Of a stretch of 64,000 nucleotides of DNA, positions 1 to 9,061 are shown in pieces. A program made the position numbers and the translations under genes. Numbering within the stretch: the stretch's first letter is position 1; each line of letters starts with the position of its first letter. The DNA lies in the NCBI RefSeq assembly GCF_918741295.1, contig NZ_CAKKNB010000001.1, positions 992,001 to 1,056,000 of the forward strand, read 5' to 3'. The notes beneath the pieces were generated by a model. The model was not told the origin of the DNA and did no database searches. It was given only the letters and a program-made list of their open reading frames with translations. The stretch is from Aquabacterium sp. CECT 9606 (GTDB lineage Bacteria > Pseudomonadota > Gammaproteobacteria > Burkholderiales > Burkholderiaceae_C).

Positions 1-505
1 CGAACAAAGCCAGGCCGGCAAAGCAGGTGGCGGTGATGGCGAAGATGGTCCACGTGGACCAGGCCTCCAGCAACAGGGCGGCCAATGTCAGCTGCAGGAG
101 GTAGAGAAAGGCAAAAGGGTTGGTGGCGCCGCCGCTGAGGTAAAGCTGAAAGGTCAGCATGCTGACATCGAGCAGCAGCGCGAAAAACAGCTCGCCATTG
201 GTGACCTCGCGGTGGGCTCGCCAATGCAACTGGCTGGCCACGTTGAAGGCCATCAGGCAGGCCAGCACCGTCAACATGTGGTTGAGGGGCAGCTTGATGC
301 CATAGGCGAAATGCGCTACGGCGATGGTGACAATCTGCCCCACGACCGCGATCCAGCGCAGCTGGATCAGCAACTGCATGTTCTTCAGCCCGGTGGCATG
401 GTTGACGCCCCGCACCTTGGCCGCGGCCGGTGGAGGGCTTCCGTCGATCACCGGCGGTTCGGTCTGGCGGGACATCGGTGCTTTCGTCGTCGAACTAGTC
501 CGCAT
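1..505 (-). CDS. regB: RegB/PrrB-type redox sensor histidine kinase, N-terminal part
   Basis: This is the membrane sensor part of a RegB/PrrB (ActS) histidine kinase, the partner of RegA in redox control of respiration. The gene runs off the left edge, so the H-box and ATPase domain are not visible. About 165 residues are seen: a short polar N-terminus, the segment LRWIAVVGQIVTIAV, several hydrophobic helices and the motif GGATNPF, which matches the GGxxNPF quinone-sensing signature of RegB. The ATG at 505 overlaps the SURF1 stop codon by 11 bases and suggests translational coupling; an in-frame ATG at 475 is the alternative. Neither has a clear Shine-Dalgarno. It is the last visible gene of the cyo cluster, so a redox sensor appears to be co-transcribed with a terminal oxidase. 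Confidence 0.85.
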   Translation of the reverse strand, partial: MRTSSTTKAPMSRQTEPPVIDGSPPPAAAKVRGVNHATGLKNMQLLIQLRWIAVVGQIVTIAVAHFAYGIKLPLNHMLTVLACLMAFNVASQLHWRAHREVTNGELFFALLLDVSMLTFQLYLSGGATNPFAFLYLLQLTLAALLLEAWSTWTIFAITATCFAGLALF

Positions 506-1265
506 TTTGATCGGTTTGGCGTTGTCGCAATCTTTGCTCGTCGCGCCAGACATACCAGGCAGCCCCCAAGACCATCAAGGCCAGGGCAAACCAGGTGACC
601 GCGTACACCAGGTGGTTGTTCTGGAAGGCGATCACCGTCAACCCGCCCACCGGCCATTCCTGAGCCGGGGTGGCTTGTGCATCCACAAAATAAGGCGCGA
701 CCGTGCCCAAGCCCTGCGCAGCGGCGATGGCCTGCACATCGCGCGAATACCAGCGTTGGGCGGCCGGGTCGTTGTGGCGAAGAAAAGCGCCAGGCGGCTC
801 GCTCATGCGCAGCAAGCCGATGACGGTGGTGTTTGAAGGGGCTTCTCTGGCCTGGCGGGTGGCGCGGGCGCGGCGCTCAGGTGGGACGAAGCCCCGGTTG
901 ACCAGCAGCACGGTGCCGTCCGCCAACTTGAGCGGGGTCATGACCCAGAAGCCACTGCCCAAGGCCGTGACGGCCTGAACCAACGTTTCGTGCTCGTGCA
1001 AGAAGGTGCCGGTGACCCGCACGTGGCGGTACTCGTCGTTGGCCGCAGTGAGCTGCGGCCATTGGGCTGGCCCGGGTGCGGCCACCGCTGGCGCGTTCAC
1101 ACGCTGGTCGACTTTCTCGATCAGGTCAAGCTTCCAGAACAGGCGCTTGACTTGCCAGGTACCCAGCGCGGCAAAGCCGGTGAACACCAGGGCGGCGATG
1201 ACCGCCAAGGCGGTCAGCCAGGTTCTTGAGCGCGGACCACGCCGCTGAGTGTCTGCGTCACCCAT
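495..1265 (-). CDS. SURF1 family oxidase assembly protein
   Basis: SURF1/Shy1 proteins help insert haem a into haem-copper oxidases. The 256-residue product has the family layout: an N-terminal transmembrane helix ending in FAALGTWQVKRLFWK, a periplasmic domain with LLVNRGFVPP and a second helix near the C-terminus (AVTWFALALMVLG). The ATG at 1265 is preferred because it puts the first helix near residue 20 and leaves 20 bases after cyoD; the upstream extension lies inside cyoD. It sits between cyoD and regB on the same strand. SURF1 is usually tied to aa3-type oxidases, so its place in a bo3-type quinol oxidase operon is of some interest. Confidence 0.9.
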   Translation of the reverse strand: MGDADTQRRGPRSRTWLTALAVIAALVFTGFAALGTWQVKRLFWKLDLIEKVDQRVNAPAVAAPGPAQWPQLTAANDEYRHVRVTGTFLHEHETLVQAVTALGSGFWVMTPLKLADGTVLLVNRGFVPPERRARATRQAREAPSNTTVIGLLRMSEPPGAFLRHNDPAAQRWYSRDVQAIAAAQGLGTVAPYFVDAQATPAQEWPVGGLTVIAFQNNHLVYAVTWFALALMVLGAAWYVWRDEQRLRQRQTDQNAD

Positions 1266-1285
1266 GGCGGTGTGGTCCAAGGGCC

Positions 1286-1687
1286 TCAAGGCATGTTCTT
1301 CATCTCGTGGACTGACATCGGCATCATGTTGGCGTTCATGTGGAACATCACCCACAAGGACCCGCTCAGCGTGATCACCACCAGCACGATCGTGAAGATG
1401 AGGGCCAGCATGTTCCAGCCACCTTCGGAGCGCGTGTTCATGTGCAGGAAATAGATCATGTGGACCACGATCTGCACGGCCGCAAAGCCCAGCACGACCA
1501 GGGCCGTGGTGCTCGAATTGTTGAACACCTTGCCCATGACCAGCCAGAAAGGAATGGCCGTCAGGATGACCGACAGCACGAAGCCGATGGTGTAGTCCCT
1601 CAGGGAGCCATGGTTGCCATCGTCGTGGCCGTGGTGATCATCATGGTGGTGGGCGCCGTGCCCAGCGGTCTCGGTATGCGCGCTCAT
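1286..1687 (-). CDS. cyoD: cytochrome bo3 ubiquinol oxidase subunit IV
   Basis: Subunit IV of the bo3-type ubiquinol oxidase, a small membrane protein thought to help assemble subunit I. The product is 133 residues, slightly longer than the usual ~110, with three hydrophobic helices and the family pattern [10 protein letters not shown] in helix two. The extra length is a His/Asp-rich cytoplasmic tail ([11 protein letters not shown] and flanks), with nine histidines in the first 26 residues, resembling a metal-binding tail. The ATG at 1687 overlaps the cyoC stop as ATGA; longer starts run into cyoC. Confidence 0.93.
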   Translation of the reverse strand: MSAHTETAGHGAHHHDDHHGHDDGNHGSLRDYTIGFVLSVILTAIPFWLVMGKVFNNSSTTALVVLGFAAVQIVVHMIYFLHMNTRSEGGWNMLALIFTIVLVVITLSGSLWVMFHMNANMMPMSVHEMKNMP

Positions 1688-2313
1688 GGCAGCACTCCCA
1701 TCAGGTACACGAAGGTGAAGACGCCGATCCAGACCACGTCCAGAAAGTGCCAGAACATGGACAGGCACATCAGGCGGCGCTTGTTCTCGTTGGTCAGGCC
1801 CAGCTTGCCCACCTGCACCATCAGCACCACCAACCAGATGATGCCGAAGGTGACGTGCAGGCCGTGGGTGCCCACCAGTGTGAAGAAGGACGACAGGAAG
1901 GCACTGCGTTGCGGGCCGGCGCCTTCGTGGATCAGGTGCGCGAACTCGTACAGCTCCAGCCCCAGGAAGGCGGCGCCGAACAGGCCGGTGATGCCCAGCC
2001 AGACCAGCGTGGCGCGCACGTGCTTCTTGTTCATCTCCAGCATGGCGAAGCCATAGGTGATGGACGACAGCAGCAGCATGGACGTGTTCAATGCCACCAG
2101 CGGCAGGTCGAACAGGTCGGCGCCCGAAGGGCCAGCGGCGTAGCTGCGGCCCAGCACGCCATAGACGGCGAACAGGCAGGCGAAGATGAGGCAGTCGCTC
2201 ATCAGGTACAGCCAGAAGCCGAGCAGCGTGCCGTTTTCGGCGTGGTGCTCTTCGGCCACGTGGAAGCTGATGGGCTCCCGGGCGTTGGGGGAGAGTGTGG
2301 CGGTATTAGACAT
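1684..2313 (-). CDS. cyoC: cytochrome bo3 ubiquinol oxidase subunit III
   Basis: Subunit III of the proton-pumping bo3 ubiquinol oxidase. The 209-residue protein has five hydrophobic helices and closely follows CyoC, with [14 protein letters not shown] in helix one and the conserved [12 protein letters not shown] segment before [12 protein letters not shown]. Its start overlaps the end of cyoB by 8 bases and its stop overlaps cyoD by 4, so the four subunits look translationally coupled. Length is normal for the family. Confidence 0.96.
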   Translation of the reverse strand: MSNTATLSPNAREPISFHVAEEHHAENGTLLGFWLYLMSDCLIFACLFAVYGVLGRSYAAGPSGADLFDLPLVALNTSMLLLSSITYGFAMLEMNKKHVRATLVWLGITGLFGAAFLGLELYEFAHLIHEGAGPQRSAFLSSFFTLVGTHGLHVTFGIIWLVVLMVQVGKLGLTNENKRRLMCLSMFWHFLDVVWIGVFTFVYLMGVLP

Positions 2314-4309
2314 GGCTGCTCAGCAGGTGTGTGCGTTCGGCCTCGGTGCGGATCACGTCATCCACAGGGATGTAGTAATCGCGCTTGTAGTTGAAGGTGT
2401 GGGCAATGGCCACGACCACGAGGGTGAGGAAGGACAGGGCGGCGGGCAGCCACATCTGCCAGATCATCGTGAAGCCGAAGGCGGTGCTCATGCCAGCCAG
2501 GATGATGCCAGCGCCCGTGTTCTTGGGCATGTGGATGGGCAGGAAGCCGCCCAGGGGACGCTCGTAGCCACGCTTCTTCATGTCCCACCATGCATCGTTG
2601 TCATGGATGCGGGGCGTGAAGGCGAAGTTGTAGTTGGGCGGGGGCGACGAGGTCGACCACTCCAGCGTGCGGCCGTTCCACGGATCACCCGTGTGGTCGC
2701 GCAGTTCTTCGCGCTTCATGAAGCTGACGACCAGCTGGATCAGGAAGCAGGCGATGCCGATGGCGATCAGCACGGCACCGAAGGCCGCGATCTGGAACCA
2801 GATCTGCAGGGAAGGGTCTTCGAAGTGGCTGGTGCGGCGGGTCACGCCCATGAAGCCCAGGATGTACAGCGGCGTGAAGGCGAACCAGAAGCCGGACAGC
2901 CAGAACCAGAACGAGCACTTGCCCCAGAACGGATCGAGCTTGTAGCCAAAGGCCTTGGGGAACCAGTAGGTGATGCCGGCCATGAGGCCGAACAGCACAC
3001 CACCAATGATCACGTTGTGGAAGTGGGCGATCAGGAACAGGCTGTTGTGCAGCACGAAGTCAGCTGGGGGCACCGCCAGCATCACGCCGGTCATGCCGCC
3101 GATCACGAAGGTGACCATGAAGCCGATGGTCCACAGCATGGGCACTTCGAAGCGGATGCGCCCCTTGTACATCGTGAACAGCCAGTTGAAGATCTTGGCG
3201 CCGGTCGGGATCGAGATGATCATCGTGGTGATGCCGAAGAAGCTGTTCACGCTGGCGCCGGAGCCCATGGTGAAGAAGTGGTGCAACCACACCAGGTAGG
3301 ACAGGATCGTGATCACGACCGTGGCGTAGACCATCGAGGCGTAGCCAAACAGCTTCTTGCCGCTGAAGGTGGACACGACTTCAGAGAAGACGCCGAACAC
3401 GGGCAGCACCAGGATGTAGACCTCGGGGTGGCCCCAGATCCAGATCAGGTTCACGTACATCATGGCGTTGCCGCCGAAATCGTTCGTGAAGAAATTGGTG
3501 CCGGCGTAACGGTCGAGCGACAGCAGTCCCAGCACGGCGGTCAGCACCGGGAAGGCGGCCACGATCAGCACGTTGGTGCACAGCGAGGTCCAGGTGAAGA
3601 CGGGCATCTTCATCAAGGTCATGCCAGGCGCGCGCATCTTCACGATGGTGACCAGCAGGTTGATGCCCGATAGCAAGGTCCCGACCCCCGCTATCTGCAA
3701 TGACCAGATGTAGTAATCAACCCCCACATCCGGGCTGTACAGGATGCCGGACAGCGGTGGGTAGGCCAGCCAGCCGGTGCGGGCAAATTCGCCAACGAAC
3801 AGCGAGGCCATCACCAGGGCGGCGCCGCTGGCGGTCATCCAGAAGCTGAAGTTGTTCAGGAAGGGGAAGGCCACGTCGCGGGCGCCGATCTGCAGCGGCA
3901 CCACGAAGTTCATCAGGCCCGTCACCAAAGGCATCGCCACGAAGAAGATCATGATCACGCCGTGGGCGGTGAAGATCTGGTCGTAGTGGTGCGGGGGCAG
4001 GAATCCGGCGTTGTCACCGAAGGCGATGGCCTGCTGGGCGCGCATCATCAGCGCGTCGGCAAAGCCCCGCAGCAGCATGACCAGGCCCAGGATGATGTAC
4101 ATGATCCCGATTTTTTTGTGGTCGATGCTGGTGAACCATTCTTTCCAGAGGTAGCCCCACAGCTTGAAGTAGGTCAGGGCGCCCAGTACCACGGCACCAC
4201 CGATCATCACGGCGATGAAGGTCGCCAGCAAGATGGGCTCGTGGAAGGGAATCGCCTCCCAACTGAGGCGGCCGAAGATGAGCTTCGTTAGGTCAAGGTG
4301 GTCGAACAT
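2306..4309 (-). CDS. cyoB: cytochrome bo3 ubiquinol oxidase subunit I
   Basis: Catalytic subunit I of the bo3 quinol oxidase, carrying the low-spin haem and the haem-CuB site where O2 is reduced and protons are pumped. The product is 667 residues from the ATG at 4309 ([19 protein letters not shown]); a TTG at 4327 would add six residues. It follows E. coli CyoB along its length: [11 protein letters not shown] with a haem-ligand His, the CuB/Tyr segment [24 protein letters not shown], and [12 protein letters not shown] with the remaining His ligands. The acidic residue of the D-channel is present in the GHPEVY motif. No catalytic residue appears lost. Confidence 0.97.
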   Translation of the reverse strand: MFDHLDLTKLIFGRLSWEAIPFHEPILLATFIAVMIGGAVVLGALTYFKLWGYLWKEWFTSIDHKKIGIMYIILGLVMLLRGFADALMMRAQQAIAFGDNAGFLPPHHYDQIFTAHGVIMIFFVAMPLVTGLMNFVVPLQIGARDVAFPFLNNFSFWMTASGAALVMASLFVGEFARTGWLAYPPLSGILYSPDVGVDYYIWSLQIAGVGTLLSGINLLVTIVKMRAPGMTLMKMPVFTWTSLCTNVLIVAAFPVLTAVLGLLSLDRYAGTNFFTNDFGGNAMMYVNLIWIWGHPEVYILVLPVFGVFSEVVSTFSGKKLFGYASMVYATVVITILSYLVWLHHFFTMGSGASVNSFFGITTMIISIPTGAKIFNWLFTMYKGRIRFEVPMLWTIGFMVTFVIGGMTGVMLAVPPADFVLHNSLFLIAHFHNVIIGGVLFGLMAGITYWFPKAFGYKLDPFWGKCSFWFWLSGFWFAFTPLYILGFMGVTRRTSHFEDPSLQIWFQIAAFGAVLIAIGIACFLIQLVVSFMKREELRDHTGDPWNGRTLEWSTSSPPPNYNFAFTPRIHDNDAWWDMKKRGYERPLGGFLPIHMPKNTGAGIILAGMSTAFGFTMIWQMWLPAALSFLTLVVVAIAHTFNYKRDYYIPVDDVIRTEAERTHLLSSHV

Positions 4310-4358
4310 CGTGGGTCCGGGTGGCAAAGGTAAGGGGGCGGCGCGCTTGTTGACAGCG

Positions 4359-5396
4359 TTACAGCGGCGTGGCGGCTGGAGCGGGCGTGGCGCCAGTCAG
4401 GTTCGTGGTCGTGCACAGGGCACCGACATAGGTGCGGTTGGACTGGCTTGATGACACCACATTGAAGGTGCCGGGCTTGCCTTGGCCACCACGTGCGTCA
4501 ACGGCCATCATGTCCTTCATGCACATGCGGTTGCTTTCAACGCAGCGGTTCAGGATGGCGTCGTACAGGCCGGGGGCCACGGAAGCGTAGCGGCGCACGG
4601 GCTCGCGTTCGCTGGGCTTTTCAAGGGCCAGGTAGTCTTCGCGGCTGAGCGTTCCGCCGCTCGTCTTGTTGGTCTGCACCCACTTGTCGAAATCACCAGC
4701 CGTGAGGCCGTGGAACTTGAAGTGCATGCCGGAAAAGCCCGCGCCACTGTAGTTGGCCGAAATGCCCTTGTACTCGCCGGGTTGATTGATCACGGCGTGC
4801 AACTGTGTTTCCATGCCGGGCATGGCGTAGATCTGGCCTGCCAGCGCCGGAACGAAGAAGGAGTTCATCACGGTGGAGGCGGTGATCTTGAAGTGGATCG
4901 GGCGGTCGACCGGTGCGGCCAACTCGTTCACCGTGGCAATGCCTTGCTCAGGGTAGAAGAACAGCCATTTCCAGTCCAGGGCCACGACTTCAACCACCAG
5001 GGGCTTGACATCCTTGGCCACGGGCTTGCCCGCGGCCACGCGCTGCAGGGGGCGGTAGGGGTCCAGCGTGTGGGTGCTGATCCAGGTCACGGCGCCCAGG
5101 GCGATGATGATCAGCAGCGGGGCAGCCCAGATGACCAGTTCCAGGTGGGTGGAGTGGTCCCAGTCGGGCTTGTACTCGGCTTGCGTGTTGGATTGCCGAT
5201 AACGCCATGCGAACACCAGGGTCAAGATGATGACCGGCACGATGATCAGCAACATCAGCACCGTGGAGACGACGATCAGGTCGCGCTGCTGCACGGCCAC
5301 GTCGCCAGAAGGGTTCATCACCACCGCTTTGCAACCACCCAAAAAGGCGGTGGCGAGGAGCAGGAGGGGTCCGCGAAGGTTCTTGAGGGAAAGCAT
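4359..5396 (-). CDS. cyoA: cytochrome bo3 ubiquinol oxidase subunit II
   Basis: Subunit II of the quinol oxidase, 345 residues. It is a lipoprotein by sequence: signal peptide and lipobox FLGGC with Cys22, then two membrane helices and a periplasmic cupredoxin domain. The domain has [12 protein letters not shown] and [15 protein letters not shown] and lacks the Cys/His ligands of a CuA centre, which separates a quinol oxidase from a cytochrome c oxidase. The C-terminal tail is unlike E. coli CyoA and carries three cysteines ([10 protein letters not shown] and GALCTTT), possibly a disulfide or metal site. It is the first gene of the cyo cluster and diverges from the MFS gene across 157 bases in which I could not fix a promoter. 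Confidence 0.95.
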   Translation of the reverse strand: MLSLKNLRGPLLLLATAFLGGCKAVVMNPSGDVAVQQRDLIVVSTVLMLLIIVPVIILTLVFAWRYRQSNTQAEYKPDWDHSTHLELVIWAAPLLIIIALGAVTWISTHTLDPYRPLQRVAAGKPVAKDVKPLVVEVVALDWKWLFFYPEQGIATVNELAAPVDRPIHFKITASTVMNSFFVPALAGQIYAMPGMETQLHAVINQPGEYKGISANYSGAGFSGMHFKFHGLTAGDFDKWVQTNKTSGGTLSREDYLALEKPSEREPVRRYASVAPGLYDAILNRCVESNRMCMKDMMAVDARGGQGKPGTFNVVSSSQSNRTYVGALCTTTNLTGATPAPAATPL

Positions 5397-5553
5397 TGCC
5401 AGACGAGGTTGAGCGCGTGACCGCAGAAGCGGCAGAATCTACCCCTATTGACTTGTCTTGGGTATTGGGCGTTTTGTCCTATGGCGGCAATCCCTCAGAG
5501 GTGAGAACCTCGGGGTGTCCGCTTGAAAAATCAAATTCGAATCACGAGTACGC

Positions 5554-6888
5554 ATGATGTCCAGCATCGATCAGACTTACCCAGAGCCCTCCTCGAACAA
5601 CCTGGAGCGCGACGCCAGGGTCATCACGGCCGGCCATTCCGAGATCGCGCCTGGCGAGATCGCCATTGGCGTGGTCATTGGCCGTGCGTCCGAATACTTC
5701 GACTTTTTCGTCTACGGCATCGCCTCGGTGCTGGTGTTCCCCAAGGTGTTCTTCCCCTTCGCCAACCAACTGGATGGCATCCTTTGGGCGTTCGTGATCT
5801 TTTCGTTCGCCTTCATCGCACGGCCGTTTGGCACAGCCTTGTTCATGGCGATCCAGCGTCGCTGGGGTCGCAGCACCAAGCTGACCATGGCGCTTTTCCT
5901 GTTGGGCTTTTCCACGGCGGGCATGGCCTTTTTGCCCGGGTATGCCACTTTGGGCTTCCAGTCCATCATCCTGCTGTCGATTTTTCGCTTTGTGCAAGGC
6001 ATTGCCCTGGGTGGATCCTGGGACGGCTTGCCATCGCTGCTCGCGCTGAATGCGCCTGAAAACCGCCGTGGCTGGTACGCCATGCTGGGCCAATTGGGCG
6101 CACCCATCGGCTTCGCCATTGCCAGCGGTTTGTTCCTGTTCCTGCATGGCAACCTGCAAGAGGTCGATTTCCTGGATTGGGGCTGGCGCTACACCTTCTA
6201 CGTGGCCTTCGCGATCAACGTGGTGGCGCTGTTCGCCCGTCTGCGCCTGGTGGTGACCGAGGAATACACGCAGCTCCTGGAAGAGCGTGAGCTGGAGCCC
6301 ACCCGCGTGGGCGAGTTGCTGAGCACGCAAGGGCACAACATCTTCATCGGCGCCTTCGCGGCGCTGGCCAGCTTCGCGCTGTTCCACATCGTGACGGTGT
6401 TCCCGCTGTCGTGGATCGCCTTGGGCAACACGCAATCCATCAACGACGTGCTGTTCGTTCAGCTCATTGGTGCCGGCATCGCGGTGGTGGGCATGATCGC
6501 CTCGGGCTTGATCGCCGACCGCATCGGCCGCCGCCAGACCCTGGGTCTGTGCGCCAGCTTCATTGCGGTGCTCAGCGGCTTTGCGCCCACCTTGCTCAAT
6601 GGCGATGCCTCGGCGCAAAACCTGTTCATCCTGCTGGGCTTCGCCTTGCTGGGCCTGTCGTATGGCCAGGCCGCCGGTGCCGTGACCTCCAACTTCTCGA
6701 CCAAGTACCGTTACGCAGGCGCTGCGCTCACCTCTGACTTCGCCTGGTTGGTGGGGGCTGCCTTCGCGCCGCTGGTGGCCCTGGGCCTGTCGGCCCACTT
6801 CGGGCTGGGCTACCTGAGCCTGTACCTGCTGTCGGGTGCTGGTTGCACGCTGGTGGCTTTGCGCCTCAACCGCGCGCTGGTGGCGTGA
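5554..6888 (+). CDS. MFS transporter, metabolite:H+ symporter type
   Basis: A 444-residue major facilitator of the MHS (metabolite:H+ symporter) group, which imports carboxylates and related solutes with protons. Twelve hydrophobic segments fit the length. Family marks are ASEYFDFFVYGIAS in helix one, IARPFGTALF, and the loop FRFVQGIALGGSWDG, where most MHS members have GGEWGG. The cytoplasmic loop GLIADRIGRRQTL is also present. The substrate cannot be read from the sequence. It is a single gene, divergent from cyoA, followed by a strong terminator at 6923-6957. Confidence 0.85.
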   Translation: MMSSIDQTYPEPSSNNLERDARVITAGHSEIAPGEIAIGVVIGRASEYFDFFVYGIASVLVFPKVFFPFANQLDGILWAFVIFSFAFIARPFGTALFMAIQRRWGRSTKLTMALFLLGFSTAGMAFLPGYATLGFQSIILLSIFRFVQGIALGGSWDGLPSLLALNAPENRRGWYAMLGQLGAPIGFAIASGLFLFLHGNLQEVDFLDWGWRYTFYVAFAINVVALFARLRLVVTEEYTQLLEERELEPTRVGELLSTQGHNIFIGAFAALASFALFHIVTVFPLSWIALGNTQSINDVLFVQLIGAGIAVVGMIASGLIADRIGRRQTLGLCASFIAVLSGFAPTLLNGDASAQNLFILLGFALLGLSYGQAAGAVTSNFSTKYRYAGAALTSDFAWLVGAAFAPLVALGLSAHFGLGYLSLYLLSGAGCTLVALRLNRALVA

Positions 6889-6922
6889 TCGATTGACGCT
6901 GCCCTGGCTGGCATGACCAGCC

Positions 6923-6957
6923 ATGAAAAAAACCGGGTCTCGTGCCCGGTTTTTCAT
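6923..6957. terminator. Rho-independent terminator after the MFS gene
   Basis: An A-rich run, the arm ACCGGG, a 7-base loop and the arm CCCGGT followed by TTTTTCAT form a symmetrical hairpin with a U-run. The A-run on the other side would make it work on both strands. It lies 34 bases after the MFS stop. Confidence 0.88.
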
Positions 6958-7087
6958 TTCAGGGCCGCAGACCCAACTGTGTGACCGATTCCCTGTTGCA
7001 GGGTCCTCAGGCCTTGTGTTCCCCTTGCGCTGACCGATATCCCAGGAGTTCGGCCAATTCGGGCGTTCACACAATGAGGGTAGCCCC

Positions 7088-9040
7088 ATGGCTGGATCAG
7101 TGATTAGGCAAAATCGTCAGCGCCTGCTGGTGGCGGTCTCGTTCGCGGGATTGGGTTTGTTGGCAGCGTGTGGAGGTGGCGGCTCATCGGACCCCGCCAC
7201 TGGCCCATCGGCCAGCGGCAACACCTTGTCGGGCACAGTGGCCGTGGGTGCGCCAATGACCGACGCCCAGGTGCGCATCCTGGACTCGGACGGCCAGGTG
7301 GTCAGCTCACAAGTGGGCGTGGACGCCGCAGGTGTGTTCACCGGCGTGGCCCTGACGGGCACTGGCCCCTACCGCATCGAAGCGTGTGGCCACGTGGGTG
7401 ACAACTACCGTTGCGTGTACTCCGTATCGCAAGGCGCGGGCGTGGCCAATGTGACGCCCTTGACCACGGCCGCCGTGCTGCTGGCCACGGGGGAGTCGCC
7501 TGAAGACCTGATGAGTGGCCCGGGCACCTCCCTGGACGCCTCCAGCATGGCGGCTGCCCAGTCCACGTTGCGCACGGGATTGGCGGGCATCCTGGCCGAT
7601 GCTGGCGTGTCGCCCAACTTCGATTTCATCAGTGGTGATTTGAGTGCGGGCACCCGCACCGGCTACGACCGCGTCTTGGACTCTGTCGGTGTCACGACCG
7701 GCGAAGCCAATGCCCCCTTCGTGCAGATCACACCCCGCCTGGGCACGGGCAACCTCTACCTGGAAGCGGGCTTGGCCCCTCAAGGCGCCTTGACGGTCGA
7801 CAGCCATGCCGCCAACGTCTCGCTGACGGGCATCGAAACACTGTTCCAGAACATGTCGCTGGCCATGGTGAACGACACGGCCTGCCGCGCCAACTTGCCA
7901 GGGCTGCTCGCCACCACCGCAAGCATGAGCTTTGACGGGCCCAATCCTGCCCAGGGCTCGGCCGACGTGGGCACGCTGATGTGCGATTTCATCGGCACCA
8001 GCAATGAAGGGCCGGGCTTTGGCGTTTCATTCGTGAGCCCGACGCTTGGCCGCTGCGATCTGTCGGGCACCGATCCGGTCTGCCGCGTTTCCTTTGTGTT
8101 GAAGCTTCAGGATGGCAGTTTGCAATCCATCGGCGAAGAGATGGCCGTGGTTCGCGAAGGATCGACCTGGAAATTCAAGGGTGATGTGAATCCGATCGGC
8201 ATCCACGCCAATGCGGCTTTGCAGCGCACGCAAACGTTTGACAGCACTGGCGCTGTGGCCTTCACGGAGTATTCACGCGCCTTCCAGTTCGACATCCAGG
8301 CCATCACGGGCCTGCAATGCGCGAAGGTGACCCAGAAGGATTCGAACGGTGCCGAGGTGCTGCTGGCTTACTACAAGCGCTACGCGGGCTCGCCGCAGCG
8401 CTTGTCGCTCTGGCGCGATTCTTCCAGCAACCTGCTGAGTGATCCAACCGATGGGAGTGGCGGGCTTCGCAGCAGTAACGACACCCAAATCCAATTGCCT
8501 TCTGGCACCGGTGGCGACACCGCCATCACCAACTTCTACCGCGGTGGCCGCACCGTCAAGGTCGCGCTCTACAACGATGCCAACTGCTCAAGCGCGATGG
8601 TGCTGGATGGCCGAAGTGAATTCGAGGTCGACATGATGGGTGTGCCGCCCTTGTCAGACCGGATTCAGGCTTTCCCATGGCCCACCCTCACAGACAGCTC
8701 CGTGAGTAGCCTGCGCACACTGGCCTTGGCCACGGGGGCCTCGACCACCTACAACGCCAGCTGGACTTTTGCCCGGGGCTACACCGGTCTGGATTCAGCG
8801 TCTTTCTGTTCAGACCGCGACTGCGGCGATCAATCGCATTCCCGGATCGGCGATGTCGATTTCTCGGCCGCAGCCCGATCGGTCTCCATTCCGCTGGTTA
8901 ATCCTGGCAACGGCATCACCGTGGCGGCATCTGGCTTCAAGATGCTGGCGCTGTATGGCCGCACCGGCGAAGGCATGGGTGTGCAGAACAACTTTATTTA
9001 CTGCAGTGGCACGATCGACGGCTTCGGCCAATGCCACTGA
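7088..9040 (+). CDS. Large surface or periplasmic lipoprotein of unknown function
   Basis: A 650-residue exported protein that I do not recognise as a named family. A basic N-terminus and hydrophobic helix end in a lipobox, LLAAC, with Cys28 followed by GGGGSS, typical of a lipid-anchored protein with a flexible tether. Residues ~45-110 (TLSGTVAVGAPMTDAQVRI) resemble a carboxypeptidase-regulatory-like beta-sandwich, common in secreted lipoproteins of Burkholderiales. The rest is rich in Ser, Thr and Gly with scattered Cys residues (CRANLPG, MCDFIG, CDLSG, CSDRDC) that could pair. The initiating ATG follows a GAGGGTAGCCCC Shine-Dalgarno. It stands alone between a terminator and a convergent DHH gene, and no enzyme motif is visible. 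Confidence 0.75.
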   Translation: MAGSVIRQNRQRLLVAVSFAGLGLLAACGGGGSSDPATGPSASGNTLSGTVAVGAPMTDAQVRILDSDGQVVSSQVGVDAAGVFTGVALTGTGPYRIEACGHVGDNYRCVYSVSQGAGVANVTPLTTAAVLLATGESPEDLMSGPGTSLDASSMAAAQSTLRTGLAGILADAGVSPNFDFISGDLSAGTRTGYDRVLDSVGVTTGEANAPFVQITPRLGTGNLYLEAGLAPQGALTVDSHAANVSLTGIETLFQNMSLAMVNDTACRANLPGLLATTASMSFDGPNPAQGSADVGTLMCDFIGTSNEGPGFGVSFVSPTLGRCDLSGTDPVCRVSFVLKLQDGSLQSIGEEMAVVREGSTWKFKGDVNPIGIHANAALQRTQTFDSTGAVAFTEYSRAFQFDIQAITGLQCAKVTQKDSNGAEVLLAYYKRYAGSPQRLSLWRDSSSNLLSDPTDGSGGLRSSNDTQIQLPSGTGGDTAITNFYRGGRTVKVALYNDANCSSAMVLDGRSEFEVDMMGVPPLSDRIQAFPWPTLTDSSVSSLRTLALATGASTTYNASWTFARGYTGLDSASFCSDRDCGDQSHSRIGDVDFSAAARSVSIPLVNPGNGITVAASGFKMLALYGRTGEGMGVQNNFIYCSGTIDGFGQCH

Positions 9041-9061
9041 ACCCAGGCCACCGGTGGGGCC

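Noticed and set aside
2186..3673. Long plus-strand open frame of 495 codons opposite cyoB
   Set aside because: It is the antisense of cyoB/cyoC, His/Gln/Gly-rich and of no family; the minus strand encodes clear oxidase subunits.
5397..5553. Possible sigma-70 promoter in the cyoA-MFS gap
   Set aside because: A TTGACT lies at 5448 but no -10 element with proper spacing follows; no RegA-like box could be assigned.
5542..7089. 515-codon minus-strand frame opposite the MFS gene
   Set aside because: Runs through the strong terminator and mirrors the MFS transporter; Gln/Arg/Gly-rich with no family signal.
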